From: Candidatus Omnitrophota bacterium
GTDB taxonomy: Bacteria > Omnitrophota > Omnitrophia > Omnitrophales > Aquincolibacteriaceae
Assembly (NCBI GenBank): GCA_016196565.1
Contig: JACPXK010000098.1
Span: forward strand, 1 to 5,149
Length of the DNA: 5,149 bases
Reading direction: 5' to 3'
This document shows, piece by piece, positions 1 through 5,149 of the stretch. Made by a program: the position numbers and the translations under genes. Positions within the stretch are counted from its first letter, which is position 1, and each line of letters starts with the position of its first letter. Below the pieces are notes generated by a model. That model worked only from the letters and a program-made list of their open reading frames with translations, was not told the DNA's origin and searched no databases.

Positions 1-1251
1 CATTTATTTTTGGCGACAGAAGGCGGGTTGTTTGAATCGGATGATCACGGAAAAAACTGGTTTCGCATGGAAAATTTTTCCAAGCGCGAACCGGTGGTTC
101 TGGTCCGGGTCTTTGATGAGCGCCTTTTCGCCGCCACCCGCAGGCGTCTTTATCTTTCGCGTGACCTTAATCACTTTCAGCCTGTGTTCTCGCTGCTTTC
201 GGGCGGCGACGAGGAATTTCTCGAAATCGAAGATGAATTTTCTGGGGAGGAAGGAGAAATCACGGCTTCCGTTTCCGATTTTCGCGAGCTTCTAGCCTCC
301 GGCGGAAATCATCTGTTGTGGCTTGCCACCCGCAAAGGCGTTTTTGAAAATCGTAAAGGCGAAAATACGTGGCGGCCCTTATCCTTAAGCGGGCTACAAA
401 GTTCGGATATTTCTTTTTTGACCTACTCGGAAAAATCAGGAACGCTTTTTGCCGGTTCTCCGAGCGGCGTTTACGAATACATCCCCCATCAAAAACGGTG
501 GAAAGAAATCTTTCAGGGGCTTGCCCGAAGAGAAGTTAAGGCGCTGACTTTAATTCCCGGTGAAAATGAAATTCTCGCGGTAGTGACTCCGGAAGGCTTG
601 ATGCGTTATCAGATTTTACCCGAAGAAATTCCACCGGCTACGGTTTGGATTCCTTCGCCCGATCGCACCGCGCTTTTTAGCCGCCTGATCCGGCTTGAAC
701 CGCCGCCCGTTAAAATTTATAAAGCCGTGATGCGATTCGCCAATCTTAAAAACGGAAAAATCAAACGCTGGCACAGCGCTTCGCGGCTGGCCGCTTTACT
801 GCCCACTTTTTCTTTCGGAAAGGATTTTTCGGAAAACAATAATGTTGATATTGACCGTGGCAGCACGAGTGAGGCCGATAAATTTATTTTCGGCCCGAGT
901 GACACCGACCGGGGATGGGACATGGATGTAAGCTGGGACCTCGGCGATTTTATCTGGAGCTCCAATCAAACCTCGATCGACGGGCGGGAAAAACTGATGG
1001 TGGAATTGCGTCATGATTTTTTAAGCGAGGCCACGCGCATTTATTACGAAAGGCGCCGCCTGCAAATGGAAATGATTTTCTTGCCGCCTCCGACAGAGCA
1101 GGAACATTTCAGCCAGCTTTTGCGGCTTGAAGAACTGACAGCGCTGCTTGATTCCATGACGGACGGATGGATGAGTCAAGAACTCGAAAAAATCTATGAA
1201 GGGCATCCGGAATTTTCAAGGCTTTGGGAATTTCAAGCGGGAAAAAGCTGA
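1..1251 (+). CDS. Beta-propeller repeat protein with a C-terminal TolC-like segment (5' end outside window)
   Basis: The reading frame is open from base 1 (H-L-F-L-A-T-E-G-G) and ends at TGA 1249-1251, giving 416 visible residues. The true start is upstream; the TTG at 10 lies inside a repeat and is not a credible start. Residues are numbered here from that TTG. The first half carries repeated units of the form L-F-x-A-T-x-x-G-hydrophobic-aromatic-x-S/N...W, at about 1-20 (GGLFESDDHGKNW), 39-59, 102-124, 145-167 and 187-202. These resemble blades of YCF48/BNR-type beta-propellers. An acidic insertion (about 66-84) separates the second and third units. From about 235 the character changes: a predicted helix leads into RLAALLPTFSFG (259-270), then a Gly/Asp/Ser-rich loop, then WDMDVSWDLGDFIW (303-316), then a long charged helix with YYERRRLQ (345-352). 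That order recalls one strand-helix half of TolC-family outer-membrane factors. The last 50 residues look helical. No transmembrane helix is seen, and a signal peptide would lie off the window. A cell-envelope location is inferred; the function is unknown. The gene is convergent with rlmN with no gap. Confidence 0.85.
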   Translation, partial: HLFLATEGGLFESDDHGKNWFRMENFSKREPVVLVRVFDERLFAATRRRLYLSRDLNHFQPVFSLLSGGDEEFLEIEDEFSGEEGEITASVSDFRELLASGGNHLLWLATRKGVFENRKGENTWRPLSLSGLQSSDISFLTYSEKSGTLFAGSPSGVYEYIPHQKRWKEIFQGLARREVKALTLIPGENEILAVVTPEGLMRYQILPEEIPPATVWIPSPDRTALFSRLIRLEPPPVKIYKAVMRFANLKNGKIKRWHSASRLAALLPTFSFGKDFSENNNVDIDRGSTSEADKFIFGPSDTDRGWDMDVSWDLGDFIWSSNQTSIDGREKLMVELRHDFLSEATRIYYERRRLQMEMIFLPPPTEQEHFSQLLRLEELTALLDSMTDGWMSQELEKIYEGHPEFSRLWEFQAGKS

Positions 1252-2295
1252 TTACTGTTTTTCTTCGCGGTCAAGCCGGAGCTGGCCGCAGGCGGCATTG
1301 ATGTCACGCCCCGCGGTTTGACGGACAGTAACGCGAATGCCCTGCCTTCTTAAAATATCGCGGAATTTTTCCATGTTTTCGCCGGCCGGTGTTTTAAAAT
1401 CCATTTCGCGTATGGGATTGTAAGGGATTAAATTTACCTTAGCATCAAGCGGCTTGGCGATTCTCGCGACCCCATAGGCCTCTTCTTTGGAATCATTCAC
1501 TCCGTCAATCACCGTGTATTCAAAAGTAATTTCGCGTTTTAAGTCATGATGAATTTTTTTAAGTGTCCGGGCGAGTTCTGCCAAAGAATAACGTTTATTG
1601 ATGGGAACCAGTTCCGTGCGCCGGGTCTCATCGCTGGAATGAAGTGAAACCGAAAGCCTTACACGGCCTTCGCTTCGCTGGACGAATTCCAGAATTTTCG
1701 GCGTGATGCCGGAAGTCGAAACCGTAATGCGCCGCGCGCCGATGCCCAGTCCCCACGGCGCCTGCAAAATTTGCAGCGCTTTCATCGTGGCTTCGAAATT
1801 ATCCAAGGGTTCGCCCATGCCCATAAAAACCACATTGGTCACGCGCCGGCTTATCGTCTTTTCGATATGAGCGACTTGTTCCACAATTTCTCCGGCGGTT
1901 AGATTGCGCCCGAATTTTCCCTTGCCCGAAGCGCAGAAAACGCATCCGATTTTGCAGCCCAGCTGGGTGGACACACAAACCGTTTCGCGGCCTTGCTGGG
2001 AGATGAGAACGCTTTCCAGAAGCTGGCCGTCCTGGGTGCGAAAAAGAAATTTGGTGGATTGACGGTGGGCAGAAGGAACGGCCTCGGCTAACGTAAGTGC
2101 TGAGAAAAGATAGCGTTCGGCCAGGCTAGCGCGCAAAGCGGCCGGAAGATTTTTGGCTTCGTCAAAAGATGCGGCGTGTTTTTTATAAAGCCATTCGAGA
2201 ATTTGATCGGCACGATAAGCGGGAACTTTTTGGTCTTCGGCAAGTTTTTTGATTTCGTCCCGGTCGAGCCCATAAAGCGCGGGTTTTAAATCCAT
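1252..2295 (-). CDS. rlmN: Dual-specificity 23S rRNA (A2503)/tRNA (A37) adenine-C2 methyltransferase RlmN
   Basis: Radical-SAM enzyme of 347 aa that methylates C2 of adenosine 2503 in 23S rRNA and, in studied members, A37 of some tRNAs, in the cytoplasm. The N-terminal accessory domain (about 1-75, with YRADQILEWLYKK) is present. The [4Fe-4S] motif is CKIGCVFC, with cysteines at 114, 118 and 121. The two other cysteines required by the RlmN mechanism are visible: Cys107 (VCVST) and Cys336 (INAACGQL), which matches Cys118 and Cys355 of E. coli RlmN in context. The conserved Glu94 (LLESVL), the SAM-binding GMGEPLDN (159-166), the STSG (193-196) and the SLHS (217-220) are intact, as is the family ending AACGQL. 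The length is close to the usual 340-385 aa. The ATG at 2295 lies inside the last codons of corA (10-nt overlap). Only a weak GGATGAAG precedes it, so translation is probably coupled to corA. All expected catalytic residues are present, so it should be active. Family assignment is firm; the tRNA activity is inferred from E. coli. Confidence 0.97.
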   Translation of the reverse strand: MDLKPALYGLDRDEIKKLAEDQKVPAYRADQILEWLYKKHAASFDEAKNLPAALRASLAERYLFSALTLAEAVPSAHRQSTKFLFRTQDGQLLESVLISQQGRETVCVSTQLGCKIGCVFCASGKGKFGRNLTAGEIVEQVAHIEKTISRRVTNVVFMGMGEPLDNFEATMKALQILQAPWGLGIGARRITVSTSGITPKILEFVQRSEGRVRLSVSLHSSDETRRTELVPINKRYSLAELARTLKKIHHDLKREITFEYTVIDGVNDSKEEAYGVARIAKPLDAKVNLIPYNPIREMDFKTPAGENMEKFRDILRRQGIRVTVRQTAGRDINAACGQLRLDREEKQ

Positions 2296-3284
2296 TTTTT
2301 AAACTTCATCCAAATCAACATGCCGATCGAAGTCACACCCATGAGGACGATAGAAAGATAATAGCCATATGGCCATTCCAGTTCCGGCATATTCCGAAAA
2401 TTCATGCCATAAATACTGGCGACAATAATGGAAGGCATGGTGAGCGTCGCCAAAACCGTCATTCTTTTCATGATTTCGTTAAGTTTGTGGGAAGAATACG
2501 AAAAATAAGCCTGCAACACACCGGCCAGGATTTCGTGAAAGCCTTCCACCGAACCGTAAATGCGGAAAAGATGATCGTAAATGTCGCGGAAATACATCAT
2601 GTGGCGTGTTTTGATAAAAGGCGTAGGATTGCGGGTGATAAAATTGACCGTGTCGCGCTGCGGCGAAACGATGCGGCGGAGATTAAAAATATCGCGTTTG
2701 ACCTGCATGATGCTGGAAAGATAATTGGCGGGCGGATTATTGAAAATTTCCTCTTCGATTTGATTGATCATCCGGTCATAATCTTCCAAAACCGGCTGAT
2801 AATGATCCACCAAATGGTCCAGGATATTATAAACCAGCATGTCCGGCCCATGCCCCATCGTGATTTCGGGCTTTTTGATCGTGGTCTCGCGCACGCCGCT
2901 TAAAGATTTGATCGGAATTTGATGAAAGGTCACCACATAATTTCTTCCGAGAAAAATATCCAGCTCTTTGGTAATAAGTTCGTGCTTTTTTCCTTCTTCT
3001 TTTTTTCCTTCCTCATCATGCACAAGCTGTACGGCGTGCATCACCAGAAAAAGATATTCTTCATAATCATCGGCCTTGGGCTGGGATTGATCGTTCAGGC
3101 AGTCTTCGATGGCCAGGGCATGAAAATTGAAAATTTCCACCAGGCAGTCGCTTTCAAATTCCGTGGGATTTTCCAAATCCACCCATAAAAAGGCGTCTTT
3201 TTCGGCAAGCGCCGCAAACATTTGGGCGCGCGAAACATTGAACTCCAGCGGTTTGCCTTTGCGATAAAGAAATGAAGTCAGCAT
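2286..3284 (-). CDS. corA: CorA-family magnesium/cobalt transport protein
   Basis: Pentameric inner-membrane channel for Mg2+, also passing Co2+ or Ni2+ in studied members; 332 aa against 316 (E. coli) and 351 (Thermotoga maritima). The signature YGMNF (292-296) follows the first membrane helix (about 276-293). The periplasmic loop reads NMPEL (298-302), the second helix spans about 307-327, and the protein ends in the basic tail KFKKWI seen in the family. The cytoplasmic funnel domain follows the T. maritima pattern: the IEDCLN segment (59-64) corresponds to its LEDILN, the QPKADDYEEYLFLV stretch (68-81) follows, and YFRDIYDH (231-238) matches its YFRDVYDH. The acidic residues that form the regulatory inter-subunit Mg2+ sites there (Glu60, Asp61 and Asp234 here, by alignment from memory) are kept. 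AAGGA at 3295-3291, 6 nt before the ATG, supports this start. The gene begins 11 nt after the ABC permease stop and overlaps rlmN by 10 nt. A short Lys/Glu tandem (91-100) is local. Ion selectivity cannot be read from the sequence. Confidence 0.96.
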   Translation of the reverse strand: MLTSFLYRKGKPLEFNVSRAQMFAALAEKDAFLWVDLENPTEFESDCLVEIFNFHALAIEDCLNDQSQPKADDYEEYLFLVMHAVQLVHDEEGKKEEGKKHELITKELDIFLGRNYVVTFHQIPIKSLSGVRETTIKKPEITMGHGPDMLVYNILDHLVDHYQPVLEDYDRMINQIEEEIFNNPPANYLSSIMQVKRDIFNLRRIVSPQRDTVNFITRNPTPFIKTRHMMYFRDIYDHLFRIYGSVEGFHEILAGVLQAYFSYSSHKLNEIMKRMTVLATLTMPSIIVASIYGMNFRNMPELEWPYGYYLSIVLMGVTSIGMLIWMKFKKWI

Positions 3285-3290
3285 GGATTG

Positions 3291-3295
3291 TCCTT
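3291..3295 (-). promoter_or_regulatory. Shine-Dalgarno site of corA
   Basis: AAGGA on the minus strand, directly after the TAA of the upstream permease gene and 6 nt before the corA ATG at 3284. It fixes the corA start and fits reinitiation after the permease. Confidence 0.75.
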
Positions 3296-4057
3296 TTACT
3301 TTCTTAATTTAAATCCGATACGGAATAAAAACACGGTGAAAGAAAAAAGCCCGGTAAAAATCAGCAAGACCACGGTCATGCTTGTCGTCACTGAAACATC
3401 GGAAACGCCGAGCATACTATAACGGAATCCGTTGACCATGTAAAACATGGGATTGAATTGGGTGATCCAACGCAGGGCCTCGGGCACCATGGACAGGGAA
3501 TGAAAAACGCCGCCGAAGAAAATAAGCGGGGTGATGATAAAGGTGGTGATGATAGTGAGGTGTTCGAATTCCTCGGCAAAAAGCGCCACGATCATGCCGA
3601 GCGAAGAAAAGGCCAGGGAGACAAAAATTAAAAAATAAAGGGCGAGCACCGGATGGGCGATGGGAAATTGCACGAAAAGAAGTGAGACAAGATAAACGCC
3701 CGTGGCCGCGACCAGGCTGCGCGCCAGGCCTCCGATCAAAATCGCGAGCACCATTTCCAGATAAGAAAGCGGCGTCACCAGAAGTTCTTCGATATTATTG
3801 GCCCAGCGCGAAATAAAAAGCGAGCTTGAGGTGTTAGCGTAAGAGCCTTCAATCACGTACATCATCAGAATGCCCGGAATCATGAAGGTAAGATAAGGGA
3901 ATCCTCCCATGCTTTCCAACCGCGAGCCGAGCGAAAATCCGAAAATAAAAATATAAAGAAAACTCGACACGACGGGCGGAAAAATAGTTTGGCTGAATAC
4001 CGAGAGAAAACGGTAAATTTCGCGCGTGACAAGCGTTTTGAATCCGGTATGAAACAT
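3296..4057 (-). CDS. yadH: ABC-2 type transporter permease, YadH-like
   Basis: Integral inner-membrane half of an ABC exporter; 253 aa, close to E. coli YadH (256 aa). I see about six hydrophobic segments, roughly at 26-46, 57-76, 103-130, 137-160, 168-188 and 226-247. A short amphipathic N-terminus carries TREIYRF (11-17), typical of ABC2_membrane proteins. Recognisable family stretches are FPPVV (26-30) near the first helix, MIPGILMMYVI (59-69), NNIEELLVTPLS (87-98, the cytoplasmic coupling region likely to contact the ATPase), ITPLIFFGGVFHSL (175-188) and FNPMFYMVNGFRYSMLG (201-217). Side by side with the YadH sequence as I remember it, the match runs from end to end. The protein has no extracellular domain of the MacB/FtsX kind. 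It starts 2 nt after the ATPase stop with a strong AGAGGA site, so the two subunits are made together. The substrate is unknown; YadGH-type pairs are grouped with drug, lipid or polysaccharide exporters by fold only. Confidence 0.93.
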   Translation of the reverse strand: MFHTGFKTLVTREIYRFLSVFSQTIFPPVVSSFLYIFIFGFSLGSRLESMGGFPYLTFMIPGILMMYVIEGSYANTSSSLFISRWANNIEELLVTPLSYLEMVLAILIGGLARSLVAATGVYLVSLLFVQFPIAHPVLALYFLIFVSLAFSSLGMIVALFAEEFEHLTIITTFIITPLIFFGGVFHSLSMVPEALRWITQFNPMFYMVNGFRYSMLGVSDVSVTTSMTVVLLIFTGLFSFTVFLFRIGFKLRK

Positions 4058-4059
4058 TT

Positions 4060-4983
4060 TTACTTGTCCTCTTTTTTCCGGATGAGTCTGAGGAAGGCAT
4101 CTTCCAGAGTGGGTCGGCGAATATCGATTTTATCAATCTCGATACCCCGGTTGTGAATGACCTTGAGCACTTTGGCCACGGCATTGTTTTTTTCTTCGAA
4201 GCGAAGTTTTTTGCCTTCATTTTCCAGCACCACGGGAATCGAAGTGATTTCATCCGGAATAGTTTTGAGTTCGTTTTTGAGATAAAGCTCCACCTGGTCC
4301 CCGCTCATTTTGCGAATCAGGGTTTCGGTGGGGTCGAGCGCCACGATTTTCCCCTGATGAATGACGCCGATATGGCCGCAAAGCCTTTCCGCCTCTTCAA
4401 TATAATGCGTGGTCAAAACCACGGTCGTGCCTTGCTGATTCAGCTTTCTTAAAAAATCCCAAAGCTGATAGCGCAGCTCCAAGTCCACGCCTGCCGTGGG
4501 TTCGTCCAGAATGAGGATTTTAGGTTTATGCATTAAAGCGCGCGCAATCAAAAGCCTTCGCTTCATGCCGCCGGAAAGGCGTTTGTAGCCGTCATTTCTT
4601 TTTTGCCAAAGGTCGAAAAATTCCAGAAGTTCCTGCGCGCGTTTTTTGGCGTCGCGGCGGGAAATCCCGAAATAGCCGCCTTCAAAGGTGAGAATTTGCT
4701 CGGCGGAAAGAAAGGGATCAAAATTAAATTCCTGCGGCACAAGGCCGATCAGGGCGCGCGATTTCCGGTAATCATTAATCACATCGTGGCCAAACACGCG
4801 CACACGGCCGGTTTGATAATTGGCAAGACCGGTGATCACGCTGATGGTTGTGGTTTTGCCGGCGCCATTAGGGCCAAGGAAACCAAAGAAATCTCCGGCC
4901 TGAACTTCAAGCGAAACACTCTCCAGCGCTTTGAATTTCCGGTAATATTTAGTCAGATTTTCTATTGAAATTGCGGGAATCAT
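4060..4983 (-). CDS. yadG: ABC transporter ATP-binding protein, YadG-like
   Basis: Cytoplasmic ATPase that powers the permease encoded 2 nt downstream; 307 aa, against 308 for E. coli YadG. All nucleotide-binding motifs are intact and in order: Walker A GPNGAGKTT (37-45), Q-loop Gln84 (VPQEF), signature LSGGM (136-140), Walker B ILILDEP (156-162) with catalytic Glu161, D-loop GVD (165-167) and switch His193 (TTHYIEEAERL). Beyond about 225 comes the C-terminal extension found in the DrrA/NatA-like exporter branch, ending with the characteristic RRPTLEDAFLRL (289-300). The start at 4983 places MIPAISIENLTKYY at the usual distance from Walker A. It is preceded only by a weak GGA (4993-4991), 7 nt before the ATG. 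The gene begins 12 nt after the tRNA-Ser 3' end, leaving no room for a promoter of its own between them. Functional ATPase is near certain; the substrate is not deducible. Confidence 0.95.
   Translation of the reverse strand: MIPAISIENLTKYYRKFKALESVSLEVQAGDFFGFLGPNGAGKTTTISVITGLANYQTGRVRVFGHDVINDYRKSRALIGLVPQEFNFDPFLSAEQILTFEGGYFGISRRDAKKRAQELLEFFDLWQKRNDGYKRLSGGMKRRLLIARALMHKPKILILDEPTAGVDLELRYQLWDFLRKLNQQGTTVVLTTHYIEEAERLCGHIGVIHQGKIVALDPTETLIRKMSGDQVELYLKNELKTIPDEITSIPVVLENEGKKLRFEEKNNAVAKVLKVIHNRGIEIDKIDIRRPTLEDAFLRLIRKKEDK
4067..4072 (-). promoter_or_regulatory. Shine-Dalgarno site of the ABC permease gene
   Basis: AGAGGA on the minus strand, 9 nt before the permease ATG at 4057. It lies inside the last codons of the ATPase gene (K-E-D-K-stop), which ties translation of the two subunits together. 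Confidence 0.75.
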
Positions 4984-4995
4984 GAATTAATCCAA

Positions 4996-5082
4996 CGGAA
5001 AGGCAGGGATTCGAACCCTGGAACCCCGTGAAGGGTTACATGCTTTCCAGGCATGCCCAATCGGCCACTCTGGCACCTTTCC
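4996..5082 (-). tRNA. tRNA-Ser, anticodon GGA
   Basis: Read on the minus strand this folds as a class II tRNA of 87 nt. The acceptor stem GGAAAGG (5082-5076) pairs perfectly with CCTTTCC (5003-4997). The D stem is CCA/TGG. The anticodon stem CATGC/GCATG (5055-5051 and 5043-5039) closes the loop CTGGAAA, whose anticodon GGA (5048-5046) reads serine codons UCC and UCU. A long variable arm follows (AACCC paired with GGGTT), the hallmark of serine, leucine and tyrosine tRNAs. The T arm is CAGGG-TTCGAAT-CCCTG. The discriminator base is G at 4996, as expected for serine. The 3' CCA is not encoded (TTGG follows), so it must be added by a CCA-adding enzyme. The gene lies 12 nt upstream of the ABC ATPase and could be the first element of the same transcript. 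Confidence 0.97.
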
Positions 5083-5095
5083 ATAAACGGGTTTT

Positions 5096-5124
5096 ATTAA
5101 AACTGCTTGTCAAAATTTTCCCAA
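5096..5124 (-). promoter_or_regulatory. Candidate sigma70-type promoter for tRNA-Ser and the downstream operon
   Basis: On the minus strand TTGGGA (5124-5119) is followed after 17 nt by TTTAAT (5101-5096), which matches 9 of 12 consensus bases. Initiation about 7 nt downstream would leave a short leader before the tRNA 5' end at 5082, as is common for tRNA genes. No other gap in the minus-strand block is long enough for a full promoter, so this one might serve the whole block. It would overlap the end of the possible upstream gene. This is AT-rich sequence, where such matches arise by chance. Confidence 0.35.
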
Positions 5125-5149
5125 GGACCTTCCGGTTTGCCTTGCCACC
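5097..5149 (-). CDS. Possible C-terminal tail of an unidentified protein (5' part outside window)
   Basis: One minus-strand frame is open from the window edge to TAA at 5099-5097 and would end WQGKPEGPWENFDKQF. The mixed polar/aromatic composition looks like a natural protein C-terminus, and the stop lies 14 nt before the tRNA-Ser 5' end, as in a packed gene cluster. Sixteen codons are too few to judge. Another minus frame also stays open here, so this is a suggestion only and no function is proposed. Confidence 0.3.
   Translation of the reverse strand, partial: WQGKPEGPWENFDKQF

Noticed and set aside
717..1206. Minus-strand open frames opposite the propeller gene (61-82 codons)
   Set aside because: They are short, overlap each other in different frames, and have no recognisable motif. 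The plus-strand frame is open over the whole region and carries clear repeats.
1241..1263. GAAAAA...TTTTTC inverted repeat at the convergent junction as a bidirectional terminator
   Set aside because: The stem is only 6 bp, nearly all A-T, with an 11-nt loop and no following U-tract beyond the stem itself. It is too weak to call an intrinsic terminator.
2487..3188. Plus-strand open frames opposite corA (138 and 89 codons)
   Set aside because: They lie antisense to a well-conserved corA, have no recognisable domain, and reflect its codon pattern.
4153..4968. Plus-strand open frames opposite the ABC ATPase (99 and 121 codons)
   Set aside because: They are fully contained in the antisense of a gene with all ABC motifs intact, and their translations show no family features.
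4996..5082. tRNA-Ser as the attachment site of an integrated element
   Set aside because: No integrase, no second copy of the tRNA 3' end in the window, and the adjacent genes are ordinary chromosomal ones.
5108..5113. Perfect TTGACA on the minus strand as the -35 box of the tRNA promoter
   Set aside because: At 17-nt spacing the -10 position reads CCGTTT, and the nearest better hexamer (GTTTAT, 19 nt away) would start transcription inside the tRNA. The offset pair TTGGGA/TTTAAT fits the tRNA 5' end better.

Overview
The window looks like ordinary bacterial chromosome of moderate GC content: compact, gene-dense, with ATG starts and Shine-Dalgarno sites where these can be judged. The transporter and ion-channel genes have the usual bacterial form. 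The lineage cannot be fixed from this sequence. The 5' gene has a C-terminal region with a WDLGDFIW...QTSID...YYERRRLQ pattern that I associate, from memory only, with Omnitrophota-like or other deep-branching Gram-negative genomes. Treat that as a weak hint. No mobile element, CRISPR array, toxin-antitoxin pair or defence system is visible.

Layout. Positions 1-1251 (+) hold the 3' part of a gene whose start lies outside the window. It encodes beta-propeller-type repeats followed by a region that resembles one half-repeat of a TolC-type outer-membrane factor. Everything from 1252 to the right edge reads leftward on the minus strand. In transcription order this is: a possible tail of an unidentified gene (5149-5097), a tRNA-Ser(GGA) gene (5082-4996), an ABC transporter ATPase (4983-4060), its ABC-2 type permease (4057-3296), a CorA-family divalent cation channel (3284-2286), and the 23S rRNA/tRNA adenine-C2 methyltransferase RlmN (2295-1252). 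The spacings are 12 nt, 2 nt, 11 nt and a 10-nt overlap, so the block is probably one transcription unit. A candidate sigma70-type promoter sits just ahead of the tRNA. No stretch longer than about 70 bases lacks a gene.

How the genes relate. The ATPase and permease form one YadG/YadH-like exporter of unknown substrate. CorA brings in Mg2+ (or Co2+/Ni2+), and RlmN modifies rRNA and tRNA. No shared pathway is evident, so the unit looks like packed housekeeping genes rather than a dedicated system. The rightward gene and rlmN meet tail to tail with no base between their stop codons and no convincing terminator. The least understood part of the window is the propeller plus TolC-like protein. I found nothing that amounts to a new multi-gene system.
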